From the NCBI RefSeq assembly GCF_006974105.1, contig NZ_CP036282.1:1922001-1986000 (forward strand): DNA of 64,000 nucleotides, given 5' to 3'. A program made the translations under genes and the position numbers. The stretch's first letter is position 1. The number at the start of each line of letters is the position of its first letter. The stretch is from Rhodoferax aquaticus (GTDB lineage: Bacteria; Pseudomonadota; Gammaproteobacteria; Burkholderiales; Burkholderiaceae_C). The notes below the pieces were generated by a model, which did not search any database, was not told the DNA's origin, and worked only from the letters and a program-made list of their open reading frames with translations. Shown here piece after piece: positions 36,172 to 46,340 of this stretch.

Positions 36172-39100
36172 ATGCCAAAACGTACTGATATCAAAACTAT
36201 TCTCATCATTGGCGCTGGCCCCATCATTATTGGCCAAGCGTGTGAGTTCGATTACTCCGGCGTGCAGGCATGCAAGGCGTTGCGTGAAGAGGGCTACCGT
36301 GTGGTGCTGATCAACAGCAACCCCGCAACCATCATGACCGACCCCGCCACGGCTGATGTGACCTACATTGAGCCGATCACCTGGCAAACCGTCGAGAAGA
36401 TCATTGCCAAAGAACGCCCTGATGCCATTCTGCCTACCATGGGTGGTCAAACGGCCTTGAACTGTGCGTTGGATTTGTGGCACCACGGGGTGCTGGAAAA
36501 ATACAAGGTGGAGCTCATCGGCGCAACTCCTGAAGCCATAGACAAGGCGGAAGACCGCTTGAAATTCAAAGACGCGATGACCAAGATCGGTCTAGGTTCA
36601 GCGCGCTCCGGCATTGCCCACAGCATGGACGAGGCTTGGGCTGTTCAAAAGACCTTGGGCTTTCCCACGGTCATTCGCCCTAGCTTCACACTGGGCGGCA
36701 CGGGCGGCGGCATTGCCTACAACTCCGAAGAGTTTGAAACTATATGCAAACGCGGTCTTGAAGCCTCGCCTACCAATGAGCTCTTGATTGAAGAGTCTCT
36801 CTTGGGTTGGAAAGAGTACGAAATGGAAGTGGTGCGCGACAAGGCGGACAACTGCATCATCGTTTGCTCCATCGAAAACTTGGACCCTATGGGCGTGCAC
36901 ACAGGTGACTCCATCACGGTGGCACCAGCGCAAACCTTGACGGACAAGGAATACCAAATCCTGCGCAATGCCTCGTTGGCGGTGTTGCGTGAAATTGGAG
37001 TGGACACTGGCGGCTCTAACGTGCAGTTCTCCATCAATCCCAAAGATGGACGCATGGTTGTCATCGAGATGAACCCGCGCGTGTCACGCTCTTCGGCTTT
37101 GGCGTCCAAGGCAACTGGCTTTCCGATTGCAAAAGTGGCTGCCAAGTTAGCAGTGGGCTACACCTTAGACGAGTTGCGCAACGACATCACGGGAGGCGCA
37201 ACGCCAGCGAGTTTTGAGCCCAGCATCGACTATGTGGTTACCAAAATCCCACGTTTCGCCTTTGAGAAATTCCCAGCAGCCGATAGCCGCCTCACTACGC
37301 AAATGAAGTCAGTGGGTGAAGTGATGGCAATGGGCCGCACCTTCCAAGAGTCCTTCCAGAAAGCCTTGCGCGGTCTAGAAGTCGGCGTGGATGGGATGAA
37401 CGAAAAAACCCAAGACCGCGAGGTATTGGAAAAAGAATTGGGTGCACCAGGCCCAGAACGCATTTGGTATGTAGGTGACGCTTTCGCCCAAGGCATGAGC
37501 GTGGATGAGGTCTACGCCATTACCAAAATCGATCCTTGGTTCTTGGTGCAAATTGAGCAGATCGTCAAAATCGAACTGGAAATTGAACGCTTGCCCCAGC
37601 CAGACAGCGGCTCTGCTCTTGACCGCATCGACGCAGCAACCTTGCGCAGCCTGAAGCAAAAAGGTTTTTCTGACCGCCGCTTGGCACGCCAGTTCAAAAC
37701 CACGGACAAGGCGGTTCGCGAAAAGCGCCGTGCCTTGGGTGTGCGCCCCGTTTACAAGCGGGTAGATACCTGCGCGGCTGAGTTCAGCACCAACACGGCC
37801 TACATGTATTCCACCTATGAAGCCGACGGCTCAGAGTGCGAAGCCGCGCCTACCAACAACAAAAAAATCATGGTGTTGGGCGGTGGCCCCAACCGCATTG
37901 GCCAAGGGATCGAGTTTGACTACTGCTGCGTGCACGCGGCTTTGGCCATGCGCGAAGATGGTTATGAGACCATCATGGTCAACTGCAACCCGGAAACCGT
38001 GTCTACCGACTACGACACGTCCGACCGCCTGTACTTCGAACCGTTGACCCTGGAAGACGTCCTAGAAATTGTGGACAAAGAAAAGCCAGTGGGCGTCATT
38101 GTTCAATACGGTGGGCAAACACCGTTGAAGTTGGCCTTGGATCTCGAAGCCAACGGCGTGCCCATTATTGGCACTAGCCCTGACATGATTGATGCAGCGG
38201 AAGACCGTGAGCGTTTCCAAAAACTGCTGCATGAACTGAAATTGCGCCAACCCCCCAACGCGACGGCCCGCACCGAGCCTGAAGCCCTGGAAAAGGCTGC
38301 CGCTTTGGGTTACCCCTTGGTCGTGCGTCCTAGCTATGTGTTAGGTGGTCGCGCCATGGAAATCGTGCATGAGCAGCGTGACTTGGAACGCTACATGCGC
38401 GAGGCCGTTAAGGTTAGCCATGACTCCCCGGTGTTGTTGGACCGTTTCTTGAACGACGCGATTGAGTGTGATGTCGACTGTATCCGTGACGCAGGTGCTG
38501 ATGGTATTGAGGGCGCTACGTTCATCGGTGGCGTGATGGAGCACATTGAGCAAGCCGGTGTACACAGCGGCGACTCCGCCTGCTCGCTGCCTCCCTACAG
38601 CTTGGGCACAGACACGGTGGCGGAGATCAAGCGCCAAACCGCAGCCATGGCGAAGGCCTTGAACGTGGTGGGTCTGATGAATGTGCAGTTCGCGATTCAA
38701 AACGTAGATGGCAAAGACGTGATTTATGTGCTGGAGGTCAATCCCCGCGCGTCACGGACTGTGCCGTTTGTAAGCAAGGCGACGGGCATTCAATTGGCTA
38801 AAGTGGCCGCACGCTGCATGGTGGGACAAAGTTTGGCCTCTCAAGGCATTACGGCGGAAGTGAATCCTCCTTACTTCAGTGTGAAGGAAGCGGTGTTCCC
38901 GTTCGTGAAGTTCCCAGGGGTAGATACGATACTGGGGCCTGAGATGAAGTCCACAGGCGAGGTGATGGGCGTCGGGAAAACCTTTGGTGAAGCATTCGTT
39001 AAGTCACAACTGGGCGCGGGCACCAAGCTGCCGCGTGCAGGGCGCGCCTTCTTATCCGTCAAAAGTGCCGATAAACCCCGTGCCATTGAAGTTGCACGGG

Positions 39101-39444
39101 CCTTGGCTCACATGGGTTTTACGGTATCGGCGACCAAAGGCACAGCGGCTGCTGTTAACGCAGCTGGGGTCGCGTGTGAAGTGGTCAACAAAGTCACGGA
39201 AGGTCGCCCCAACATTGTGGACATGATCAAAAACAACGAAATTGCATTGGTGATCAATACTGTAGAGGAGCGCCGCAATGCCATTGCGGATTCCCGTCTG
39301 ATTCGTACCTCTGCTTTGTTGGCACGTGTTACCACTTTCACGACGATTGCAGGCGCTGAGGCTGCCGTACAAGGCATGCCCCACCTGGACCATCTCGATG
39401 TCATTTCCATTCAGGAAATGCACGCACAGTTAGCTGCCGCCTAA
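36172..39444 (+). CDS. carB: Carbamoyl-phosphate synthase large subunit
   Basis: 1090 residues. Two homologous ATP-grasp halves: the first opens [20 protein letters not shown], the second (about residue 563) [20 protein letters not shown]. The oligomerisation domain lies between them, and the C-terminal MGS-like allosteric domain contains [17 protein letters not shown]. It forms carbamoyl phosphate from bicarbonate, ammonia and two ATP. ATG 36172, 78 nt after the exporter gene. Confidence 0.99.
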   Translation: MPKRTDIKTILIIGAGPIIIGQACEFDYSGVQACKALREEGYRVVLINSNPATIMTDPATADVTYIEPITWQTVEKIIAKERPDAILPTMGGQTALNCALDLWHHGVLEKYKVELIGATPEAIDKAEDRLKFKDAMTKIGLGSARSGIAHSMDEAWAVQKTLGFPTVIRPSFTLGGTGGGIAYNSEEFETICKRGLEASPTNELLIEESLLGWKEYEMEVVRDKADNCIIVCSIENLDPMGVHTGDSITVAPAQTLTDKEYQILRNASLAVLREIGVDTGGSNVQFSINPKDGRMVVIEMNPRVSRSSALASKATGFPIAKVAAKLAVGYTLDELRNDITGGATPASFEPSIDYVVTKIPRFAFEKFPAADSRLTTQMKSVGEVMAMGRTFQESFQKALRGLEVGVDGMNEKTQDREVLEKELGAPGPERIWYVGDAFAQGMSVDEVYAITKIDPWFLVQIEQIVKIELEIERLPQPDSGSALDRIDAATLRSLKQKGFSDRRLARQFKTTDKAVREKRRALGVRPVYKRVDTCAAEFSTNTAYMYSTYEADGSECEAAPTNNKKIMVLGGGPNRIGQGIEFDYCCVHAALAMREDGYETIMVNCNPETVSTDYDTSDRLYFEPLTLEDVLEIVDKEKPVGVIVQYGGQTPLKLALDLEANGVPIIGTSPDMIDAAEDRERFQKLLHELKLRQPPNATARTEPEALEKAAALGYPLVVRPSYVLGGRAMEIVHEQRDLERYMREAVKVSHDSPVLLDRFLNDAIECDVDCIRDAGADGIEGATFIGGVMEHIEQAGVHSGDSACSLPPYSLGTDTVAEIKRQTAAMAKALNVVGLMNVQFAIQNVDGKDVIYVLEVNPRASRTVPFVSKATGIQLAKVAARCMVGQSLASQGITAEVNPPYFSVKEAVFPFVKFPGVDTILGPEMKSTGEVMGVGKTFGEAFVKSQLGAGTKLPRAGRAFLSVKSADKPRAIEVARALAHMGFTVSATKGTAAAVNAAGVACEVVNKVTEGRPNIVDMIKNNEIALVINTVEERRNAIADSRLIRTSALLARVTTFTTIAGAEAAVQGMPHLDHLDVISIQEMHAQLAAA

Positions 39445-39483
39445 ACGGCTGGTCACAATCGCGGCATAATTGCTGCAATTCAT

Positions 39484-39519
39484 ACCGCCGATCGGCAACG
39501 GTCGGCGGTTTCCTTTTTT
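39484..39519 (+). terminator. Terminator between carB and greA
   Basis: An 11-bp stem ACCGCCGATCG/CGGTCGGCGGT (one wobble) with a GCAA tetraloop is followed by TTCC and six T. It is 40 nt after carB and 30 nt before greA, so it may also serve as an attenuator for greA. Confidence 0.85.
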
Positions 39520-39548
39520 GTTCATCCCGTTTTAACCCGGAGCAGTAC

Positions 39549-40025
39549 GTGGCTACCATCCCCATCACCAAACGCGGCGCAGAGTTGTTGCGCGCAGAAT
39601 TGCACAAACTTAAGACGATAGATCGACCCTGGGTGATTAACGCCATCTCTGAAGCCCGTGCCCAAGGCGACCTGAGCGAAAACGCAGAGTATGAGGTCGC
39701 TAAAGACCGTCAAGGCTTTATTGAAGGTCGTATTCAAGAGGTCGAAGGCAAGCTTTCTGCATGCCAAGTCATTGATCCCGCCGAGTTGGACGCTGAAGGA
39801 AGGGTGGTCTTCGGAGCCACTGTGAAGCTAGAGGACGAGGAAACCGGCAATACAGTGACTTACCAAATCGTCGGTGAAGACGAGGCCGATATCAAGCTTG
39901 GCTTAGTCAATATCAGCAGCCCCATTGCACGTGCCTTGATCGGGAAATCTGAAGGTGACACCGCGGAAGTACAGGCGCCCGGTGGCGTGCGGGCCTACGA
40001 AATTGTCACTGTCTCGTATATCTAG
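39549..40025 (+). CDS. greA: Transcription elongation factor GreA
   Basis: 158 residues. ATIPITKRGAELLRAEL begins the N-terminal coiled coil, with the conserved acidic tip in AQGDLSENAEYEVAKDRQ. The C-terminal FKBP-like domain includes ISSPIARALIGKSEGD. GreA rescues backtracked RNA polymerase by stimulating transcript cleavage. GTG start, with CCGGAG 8 nt upstream. Confidence 0.98.
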   Translation: MATIPITKRGAELLRAELHKLKTIDRPWVINAISEARAQGDLSENAEYEVAKDRQGFIEGRIQEVEGKLSACQVIDPAELDAEGRVVFGATVKLEDEETGNTVTYQIVGEDEADIKLGLVNISSPIARALIGKSEGDTAEVQAPGGVRAYEIVTVSYI

Positions 40026-40026
40026 G

Positions 40027-40458
40027 GTGCTAAGCCAGCTGCCAGTGTGGCTGGCGGCGTTGTGGTGGGGTAGTTTGACGACCCTTGGCTTTTTTGTCGT
40101 TCCGATGCTGTTTTCCAATTTGGCCACGCCCGCCATGGCTGGCAATATGGCTGCCAAGCTGTTCACTGCGCAAACCTATGTGTCCAGCGTTTGTGCCGTG
40201 GGTTTGATGCTTCTTTTGAAACAAAAAATGGCTACTGCGCCCATGGATAAAGCGCTAGCTGCTATAGGTTTTGCAGTGGCTGGTTTGCTGTTCGCTCTGC
40301 TTGTGGAGTATGGCGTTGCTCCGCGCATTGTGGCGCGTGACAACCTCACACTGTGGCACCGGGTGGGAGGTGCCATGTATTTTCTGCAGTGGCTATGTTC
40401 GGCCGTGGTGTTTGCTTTGCTAAGCCGTCGTGAGGTGGGAACTCCAGCGCAAGCCTAG
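40027..40458 (+). CDS. DUF4149-type small membrane protein
   Basis: About 143 residues with four hydrophobic helices (for example WLAALWWGSLTTLGFFVVPM and ALAAIGFAVAGLLFALL). The sequence pattern resembles DUF4149 proteins found beside greA and yhbY in betaproteobacteria; that match is from memory. GTG at 40027 is two bases after the greA stop; an in-frame start at 39955 lies within greA. Function unknown. Its stop converges with yhbY. Confidence 0.75.
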   Translation: MLSQLPVWLAALWWGSLTTLGFFVVPMLFSNLATPAMAGNMAAKLFTAQTYVSSVCAVGLMLLLKQKMATAPMDKALAAIGFAVAGLLFALLVEYGVAPRIVARDNLTLWHRVGGAMYFLQWLCSAVVFALLSRREVGTPAQA

Positions 40459-40480
40459 CGAAAGAGGAGCAGAGCGCAGC

Positions 40481-40957
40481 TTAGGTTTGGCTGCGTTTCT
40501 TGATGCTGGTTTGTGGCTTAGGTTTGGCCCGCTTCACATTGCCACCTGCTGTGAGTCGCTGATTTCCCAATACACGCAAGGTCTTAACTTCAGGGCGTTG
40601 TCCGGCGCGCTTGCTGTACTTCAGCACTTTAAAATCGCGCGGGCCAGCCATGCGGTCTTCGTCAACTGTGCGTTCTTTTTCAACTTTCGGGCGCCACATG
40701 ACCAGCAACTTGCCGATGTGCTGAATGGGAGCCGCGTTGAGTTCTTCCGTAATGGATTGGTACAGACTCTCTCGGGCAACCCGGTCGTCTGAGAAGACTC
40801 TGACTTTGATCAGACCGTGGGCGCTGAGCGCTGCGTCGATTTCTTTTTTTACATTGGCGGTAAGGCCGTCATTTCCAATCATGACCACGGGGTCAAGATG
40901 GTGGGCTTCGGAGCGATGTTCTTTGCGCTGGGCAGGTGTCAATTGAATTTGGGGCAT
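40481..40957 (-). CDS. YhbY-type CRM-domain RNA-binding protein
   Basis: 158 residues. The CRM fold starts [20 protein letters not shown] and has [20 protein letters not shown] and an LIKVRVF strand. CRM proteins bind pre-50S particles. The C-terminal tail (about 100-158) is unusually long, basic and lysine/arginine-rich compared with the roughly 97-residue E. coli YhbY. ATG 40957 is chosen because the domain begins there; the reading frame continues upstream through rlmE but without domain character. It is divergent from rlmE across only 18 nt. Confidence 0.9.
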   Translation of the reverse strand: MPQIQLTPAQRKEHRSEAHHLDPVVMIGNDGLTANVKKEIDAALSAHGLIKVRVFSDDRVARESLYQSITEELNAAPIQHIGKLLVMWRPKVEKERTVDEDRMAGPRDFKVLKYSKRAGQRPEVKTLRVLGNQRLTAGGNVKRAKPKPQTSIKKRSQT

Positions 40958-40975
40958 AGGGGTATTATCGGTGCA

Positions 40976-41635
40976 ATGAAAACCCCTAGTAAAGGCAAAA
41001 AGGTCAACAAGGCCTGGCTGCATGACCATATTAACGATCCCTACGTCAAATTGGCGCATAAAGAGGGCTATCGCGCCCGTGCCGCCTACAAACTCAAGGA
41101 AATTGACGAGTCGCTGGGTCTCATCAAACCTGGGCAACTCGTAGTGGATCTTGGATGCACGCCCGGTGCCTGGAGTCAATATGTGCGTCGCAAAATGTCG
41201 CCCAAGGGCGCTGCGGTGGGGGATTTGAACGGTACCATCATTGGTCTGGACATCTTGCCCATGGATCCTATCGAGGGAGTGACCTTTATACAGGGTGACT
41301 TTAGAGAAGCAGACGTGCTTGGCTTGTTGACACAAGCCTTGGAAGGTCGTCAAGCCGATGTCGTGGTGTCAGACATGGCTCCTAACTTGTCGGGTATTTC
41401 ATCTGCAGACGCTTCACGTGTGGAGTATTTGATCGAGCTTGCGATCGAGTTTGCACAGAACCACATGAAGCCACAGGGAACCTTGGTTGTGAAGGCTTTT
41501 CACGGTGGTAGCTATGACTCGGTTGTGCAGCACTTTAAGTCTGCTTTTTTGGTGGTGAAGAACCACAAACCCAAAGCGTCACGTGATCGCTCGTCTGAAA
41601 TCTTTTTGTCAGGCCAGGGTTTGCGTCTGAAGTAA
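40976..41635 (+). CDS. rlmE: 23S rRNA 2'-O-ribose U2552 methyltransferase RlmE (FtsJ/RrmJ)
   Basis: 219 residues. SRAAYKL-like [12 protein letters not shown], the SAM motif [25 protein letters not shown] and VVKAFHGG cover the K-D-K-E tetrad of RlmE. It methylates U2552 in the A loop of assembled 50S subunits. ATG 40976 is the family start. The conserved partner ftsH follows 144 nt downstream. Confidence 0.96.
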   Translation: MKTPSKGKKVNKAWLHDHINDPYVKLAHKEGYRARAAYKLKEIDESLGLIKPGQLVVDLGCTPGAWSQYVRRKMSPKGAAVGDLNGTIIGLDILPMDPIEGVTFIQGDFREADVLGLLTQALEGRQADVVVSDMAPNLSGISSADASRVEYLIELAIEFAQNHMKPQGTLVVKAFHGGSYDSVVQHFKSAFLVVKNHKPKASRDRSSEIFLSGQGLRLK

Positions 41636-41698
41636 TTTCTCGTAAGGAATACTGGTGCCATCATTTCCATCCGGAAACTATGGCTGAATCGGAATAAT

Positions 41699-41728
41699 TT
41701 GGGCCTTAAACCTTGAAAGGCCTAAAAT
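41699..41728 (+). promoter_or_regulatory. Candidate ftsH promoter
   Basis: TTGGGC (41699-41704) and TAAAAT (41723-41728) with an 18-nt spacer. A CTTGAAA at 41712-41718 matches the -35 element of heat-shock sigma32 promoters, consistent with ftsH regulation in E. coli, but no clear CCCCAT-type -10 follows it. Confidence 0.35.
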
Positions 41729-41779
41729 AGGACTCAGGTACGCAATGTCTTTCTAATTGCGCCCGTATTGGAGCTTCGC

Positions 41780-43702
41780 TTGAATAATCAGTGGTTTTCG
41801 AAAATTGCAGTGTGGTTGGTGATAGCGCTTGTGCTATTCACCGTGTTTAAGCAGTTTGACTCGCACGGCTCAGCCGGGGCGAGTGTGATTGGGTATTCTG
41901 AATTTCTTGACGAAGTTGCGGCTAAGCGCATCAAGAGTGCAGTCATTCAAGAAGGCCCTGGTGGCTCTGAGATTCTGGCCGTCACAACGGATGACCGTAA
42001 GATCCGCGCGACCGCAACCTACCTCGACCGAGGCTTGGTCGGTGACTTGCGCAACAACGGTGTCAAGTTTGACGTCAAGCCTCGCGAAGAAGGCTCCTTG
42101 CTCATGACATTGCTCGTGAGCTGGGGCCCTATGCTGCTCTTGATTGGCGTTTGGGTGTACTTCATGCGCCAGATGCAAGGCGGTGGCAAAGGTGGTGCGT
42201 TTAGCTTTGGAAAAAGCAAGGCCCGCTTGCTGGATGAAAACGCCAACACCGTGACTTTTGCAGATGTTGCAGGTTGCGACGAAGCCAAAGAAGAAGTTAA
42301 GGAAGTTGTCGACTTCCTGAAAGACCCTAGCAAGTTCCAAAAGCTGGGCGGGCGTATCCCGCGCGGATTGCTGTTAGTTGGCCCCCCTGGGACTGGTAAA
42401 ACGCTTTTGGCAAAGTCCATTGCTGGCGAAGCCAAAGTACCGTTTTTCAGCATCTCGGGTTCTGACTTTGTAGAAATGTTTGTTGGCGTGGGCGCTTCCC
42501 GCGTGCGCGACATGTTTGAAAACGCCAAGAAGAATGCACCTTGCATCATCTTCATTGACGAAATTGACGCCGTCGGTCGCCAGCGCGGTGCTGGCTTGGG
42601 TGGCGGCAATGATGAGCGAGAGCAAACCCTCAATCAGATGTTGGTTGAGATGGACGGTTTTGAAACCAATGTAGGCGTCATCGTGGTGGCTGCTACCAAC
42701 CGCCCCGACATTTTGGATGCGGCTCTGTTGCGTCCAGGCCGTTTTGACCGTCAGGTGTATGTGACGCTGCCTGATATTCGTGGTCGCGAGCAAATTTTGA
42801 ACGTGCACATGCGCAAGGTTCCTTTGGGTCAAGACGTGAGTGCGATGACCATTGCCCGTGGTACACCCGGCATGAGCGGTGCCGACTTGGCTAACCTGTG
42901 CAATGAGGCCGCGTTGATGGCTGCACGTCGCAATGCCCGTTTGGTGGATATGCAAGACTTTGAAAAAGCCAAAGACAAAATCTTGATGGGCCCTGAGCGC
43001 AAAAGCATGGTCATGCCTGAGGAAGAACGTAAAAATACGGCCTACCATGAGTCTGGGCATGCGCTGATCGGCAAGTTGCTGCCTAAATGCGACCCAGTGC
43101 ATAAGGTCACGATCATCCCTCGTGGACGTGCTTTGGGGGTGACCATGAGTTTGCCCGCGCAAGACCGGTACAGCTACGACAGCGAGTTCATGCTCAACCA
43201 AATCAGCATGTTGTTTGGTGGCCGCATTGCTGAAGAAGTGTTCATGAAGCAAATGACCACGGGGGCTTCCAACGACTTTGAACGTGCGACTTCCATTGCA
43301 CGTGACATGGTGACCCGTTATGGCATGACAGACGCCTTGGGCCCTATGGTGTATGCCGAAAACGAAGGGGAAGTGTTTTTGGGCCGCAGCGTGACCAAAA
43401 CCACCACCATGAGCGAACAGACGATGCAAAAGGTCGACTCCGAGGTGCGTCGCATCATTGACCAACAGTATTCTTTGGCGCGCAAGCTCATTGAAGACAA
43501 CCAAGACAAGATGCATGCGATGGCCAAAGCGCTGCTGGAGTGGGAAACCATAGACAGCGATCAGCTCGATGACATCATGGCTGGCAAAGAGCCACGCCCA
43601 CCCAAAGACTGGAGCCCCCGTGCGATCAACACCGGTAGTGGTGACGGTAGTGGCGGAGGGAGTGGCGCGGTCGCAACTGGGGCAGCTACCAACGCTGCCT
43701 AA
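41780..43702 (+). CDS. ftsH: ATP-dependent zinc metalloprotease FtsH
   Basis: About 640 residues. Two N-terminal membrane spans ([15 protein letters not shown] and [15 protein letters not shown]) flank a periplasmic domain. The AAA+ module has Walker [12 protein letters not shown], pore motif FVGVGA and the second region of homology. The zinc site is HESGH. The C-terminus is Gly/Ser/Ala-rich. FtsH degrades LpxC, sigma32 and misassembled membrane proteins. Start: TTG at 41780 ([13 protein letters not shown]) with GGAG 6 nt upstream is preferred to the TTG at 41768, because the protein then begins as in relatives. Confidence 0.97.
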   Translation: MNNQWFSKIAVWLVIALVLFTVFKQFDSHGSAGASVIGYSEFLDEVAAKRIKSAVIQEGPGGSEILAVTTDDRKIRATATYLDRGLVGDLRNNGVKFDVKPREEGSLLMTLLVSWGPMLLLIGVWVYFMRQMQGGGKGGAFSFGKSKARLLDENANTVTFADVAGCDEAKEEVKEVVDFLKDPSKFQKLGGRIPRGLLLVGPPGTGKTLLAKSIAGEAKVPFFSISGSDFVEMFVGVGASRVRDMFENAKKNAPCIIFIDEIDAVGRQRGAGLGGGNDEREQTLNQMLVEMDGFETNVGVIVVAATNRPDILDAALLRPGRFDRQVYVTLPDIRGREQILNVHMRKVPLGQDVSAMTIARGTPGMSGADLANLCNEAALMAARRNARLVDMQDFEKAKDKILMGPERKSMVMPEEERKNTAYHESGHALIGKLLPKCDPVHKVTIIPRGRALGVTMSLPAQDRYSYDSEFMLNQISMLFGGRIAEEVFMKQMTTGASNDFERATSIARDMVTRYGMTDALGPMVYAENEGEVFLGRSVTKTTTMSEQTMQKVDSEVRRIIDQQYSLARKLIEDNQDKMHAMAKALLEWETIDSDQLDDIMAGKEPRPPKDWSPRAINTGSGDGSGGGSGAVATGAATNAA

Positions 43703-43718
43703 GCGAACATGCGATAAC

Positions 43719-43747
43719 AAAAAGGGGCTTTCAAAGCCCCTTTTTTT
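43719..43747 (+). terminator. Terminator after ftsH
   Basis: AAAAAGGGGCTTT pairs with AAAGCCCC followed by seven T. It is 17 nt after the ftsH stop and separates ftsH from folP. Confidence 0.88.
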
Positions 43748-43818
43748 ATGCCTGCACTGATTAGCTTCCTTTGCGCTCGCTTCCGAACTCGCCAGTTTGG
43801 CGACGGATAATGTGCCGC

Positions 43819-44700
43819 ATGTACTGGCAAACCTCACGCTTTAGCTTAGATGTATCCACCCCCAAAGTCATGGGGATCGTCAATGTCACACCAGATTCGT
43901 TCTCTGACGGTGGCCGCTTTGCCACTGGGCAAGAGGCGATGTCGCAGTGTGAGCAGCTGTTGCGGGATGGGGCCCACATTCTGGACATAGGCGGCGAGTC
44001 GACCCGCCCAGGGGCGTTGGCCTTGCCTCTTGAAGACGAAATGGCGCGTGTGCTTCCCGTTCTGAGGCATGCGCTTACATTGGGTGTGCCCGTATCGCTA
44101 GACACCTATAAGCCGCAACTGATGCGCGCAGCCCTTGACATGGGGGTAGACATCATTAACGACGTCTGGGCTTTGCGATGGAAGTCTGATGGCGATAGTC
44201 TGACTGGGGTGGATGTTGTGGCCCAGCACCCCAGCTGCGGCGTCTGTTTAATGCATATGCACCGTGAACCCAGCACCATGCAAGTAGCACCTATGGAGGG
44301 TAACGTGATGGCCCAAGTCGTATCGTTTTTGGGCAAGTCCGCTGACGCGCTGCGGGCTAAGGGGGTGAATGCAAGCCGAATTTGCCTAGACCCCGGCATT
44401 GGATTCGGAAAAACTGTCGTACAAAATTTCTCGCTGTTGGGGCAGCAGCGTGCTTTGTTGCCGCTTGGTTATCCAGTGCTTGCGGGATGGTCCCGCAAGT
44501 CGTCTCTTGTGGCAGTCACGCAAGACTCACTTGGCAGCGCCGCTACACTTAACACCCGTGACAGGGTGGTACCCAGCGTAGTTGCTGCCGTGCTCGCCGT
44601 GCAAAACGGCGCAAGCATAGTACGCGTGCACGATGTGAGAGAAACGGTGCAAGCCCTCAAGGTGTTGGCCGCTGCCAATAGCAACGCTGCAGATTTTTAA
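43819..44700 (+). CDS. folP: Dihydropteroate synthase
   Basis: About 293 residues, TIM barrel. VMGIVNVTPDSFSDGGRF is the first signature, DIGGESTRPGA the second, and LDPGIGFGKTVVQN the late pterin-site motif. It condenses pterin pyrophosphate with p-aminobenzoate and is the sulfonamide target. ATG 43819 gives the family-like N-terminus; 43810 or TTG 43771 are in frame but lengthen it. glmM follows after 39 nt, the conserved order. Confidence 0.94.
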   Translation: MYWQTSRFSLDVSTPKVMGIVNVTPDSFSDGGRFATGQEAMSQCEQLLRDGAHILDIGGESTRPGALALPLEDEMARVLPVLRHALTLGVPVSLDTYKPQLMRAALDMGVDIINDVWALRWKSDGDSLTGVDVVAQHPSCGVCLMHMHREPSTMQVAPMEGNVMAQVVSFLGKSADALRAKGVNASRICLDPGIGFGKTVVQNFSLLGQQRALLPLGYPVLAGWSRKSSLVAVTQDSLGSAATLNTRDRVVPSVVAAVLAVQNGASIVRVHDVRETVQALKVLAAANSNAADF

Positions 44701-44739
44701 AACAAAGGGCATCCATGCCCCAAACGAGAGGTTGATCGC

Positions 44740-46098
44740 ATGAGTCGAAAATATTTTGGTACAGATGGAATCCGTGGCGCTGTAGGGGTTGCACCTATCA
44801 CGCCCGACTTTGTGCTGCGCTTGGCCCATGCGGTTGGTCGTGTACTCAAACAGACCGACAATCGCCCAACGGTATTGATTGGCAAAGACACGCGTATTTC
44901 TGGCTACATGCTGGAAAGCGCCTTGGAGAGTGGCTTTAACTCTGCGGGGGTAGACGTGGTGCTGCTCGGACCCTTGCCCACGCCAGGCGTTGCCTATTTG
45001 ACCCGCACCTTGCGGGCTTCCTTGGGGGTGGTGATCAGCGCCAGCCATAACCCGTTTGCCGACAACGGCATCAAGTTTTTCAGTGCCCAAGGTACCAAGC
45101 TGCCCGACGCTTGGGAGTTGTCCGTCGAGGCTGCTTTGGAACTGCCCCCTCAGTGGGTGGATTCGGCCAATTTGGGTAAATCCCGCCGTTTGGACGATGC
45201 GGCTGGCCGCTACATTGAGTTTTGCAAAGGTACATTTGCCAACAACCTCACGCTCAAAGGCGTCAAGATCGTCGTCGACGGCGCGCATGGCGCGGCTTAC
45301 CAAGTCGCTCCCAAAGTGTTCCACGAACTGGGCGCCGAGGTCATCTCGATTGGCTGTGCCCCAGATGGCCTCAACATCAACCACGGGGTTGGAGCTACGC
45401 ACCCTGAGGCACTGGTTGCTGCTGTCAAGGCCCATGGCGCAGACTATGGCATTGCGCTCGATGGCGATGCCGACCGACTGCAATTGGTGGACGCTGACGG
45501 ACGCCTCTTCAACGGCGATGAAATCTTGTACCTCATGGTCAAAGAGCGCCTGTCCCGCGGTGGGCAAGTGTCCGGACGCCGTAGAGATGAGTCCGTCCCT
45601 GGCGTCGTGGGCACGCTCATGACCAATATGGCGGTGGAGTTGGCATTGAAAGACAAGGGCGTGGCCCTGGTACGCGCCAAGGTTGGTGACCGCTATGTGC
45701 TCGAAGAACTTGAAGCGCGCGGTTGGGTACTGGGCGGCGAAGGTTCTGGCCACTTGCTGGCTTTGGACAAGCACACCACGGGCGATGGCATTGTGTCAGC
45801 CCTGCAGGTGTTGCAGGCTTGTATTCGCCATGGTCACACCTTGGCGGCATTGCTTGCCGATGTCACGCTCTTCCCTCAAATCTTGATCAATGTGCGCTTG
45901 CAGCCCGGCCAAGACTGGAAAGCCAGCCCCAATCTGGACGCCACCACCAAAGCGGTAGAGGCAGAGTTGGGCGACACCGGCCGTGTGCTCATCCGCGCAA
46001 GCGGCACCGAGCCCTTGGTGCGCGTGATGGTAGAAGCTCGCGATGAAAGCCAAGCCCGCGCTTGTGCCCAGCGCATTGCGGATACCTTGAAGGCTTAG
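44740..46098 (+). CDS. glmM: Phosphoglucosamine mutase
   Basis: 452 residues. [13 protein letters not shown] starts the protein. The phosphoserine loop is [17 protein letters not shown]. The metal loop [11 protein letters not shown] and the C-terminal phosphate loop [18 protein letters not shown] are intact. It interconverts glucosamine 6- and 1-phosphate for UDP-GlcNAc. The 225 nt after it hold no gene that I can support, only an 8-bp CTGCGCGA/TCGCGTAG hairpin near 46110-46140 without a T-run. Confidence 0.98.
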   Translation: MSRKYFGTDGIRGAVGVAPITPDFVLRLAHAVGRVLKQTDNRPTVLIGKDTRISGYMLESALESGFNSAGVDVVLLGPLPTPGVAYLTRTLRASLGVVISASHNPFADNGIKFFSAQGTKLPDAWELSVEAALELPPQWVDSANLGKSRRLDDAAGRYIEFCKGTFANNLTLKGVKIVVDGAHGAAYQVAPKVFHELGAEVISIGCAPDGLNINHGVGATHPEALVAAVKAHGADYGIALDGDADRLQLVDADGRLFNGDEILYLMVKERLSRGGQVSGRRRDESVPGVVGTLMTNMAVELALKDKGVALVRAKVGDRYVLEELEARGWVLGGEGSGHLLALDKHTTGDGIVSALQVLQACIRHGHTLAALLADVTLFPQILINVRLQPGQDWKASPNLDATTKAVEAELGDTGRVLIRASGTEPLVRVMVEARDESQARACAQRIADTLKA

Positions 46099-46305
46099 GG
46101 TGTGAGAGGCTGCGCGATGAGGCTTTGCCCAGTCGCGTAGTCGAACGGCCTTCAATTGCAACGGATGGACATTGCCAGATTCCCGCTTGTTTTGCGATGG
46201 ATTCAGGCGATCCATGCCAGGGTGCCAGCGGAAATTTTGCGGCTACTGCATCCGCTAACTACGGCGCAAATCAAAGGTTTTCAAAATCGCCACCACCGCC
46301 CATCC

Positions 46306-46340
46306 GATAAGCGCAAGTAGCTACTATTTTTGTAGCGAAG
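46306..46340 (+). repeat. Short hairpin repeat, copy A, overlapping the arsA stop
   Basis: ATAAGCGCAAGTAGCTAC followed by TATTTTT and GTAGC: a 5-bp GCTAC/GTAGC hairpin with a 7-nt loop. The first 18 nt match copy B (48129-48146) at 16 positions. It overlaps the last five arsA codons and the stop. On the arsA strand no T-run follows, so it is not an obvious terminator. Confidence 0.7.

Noticed and set aside
40958-41353. N-terminal extension of the YhbY-type gene into rlmE
   Set aside because: The extension lies antisense to the start of rlmE, and the CRM domain begins exactly at the ATG at 40957.
42374-43837. 487-codon open frame antisense to ftsH
   Set aside because: Low-complexity His/Gln-rich translation typical of the reverse complement of a GC-rich gene; the ftsH protein on the other strand is fully conserved.
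44527-45774. 415-codon open frame antisense to glmM
   Set aside because: Shadow of glmM codon bias; no recognisable protein features.
46062-46310. Small forward reading frame after glmM
   Set aside because: Overlaps the glmM end, no ribosome site, no recognisable features; treated as non-coding.
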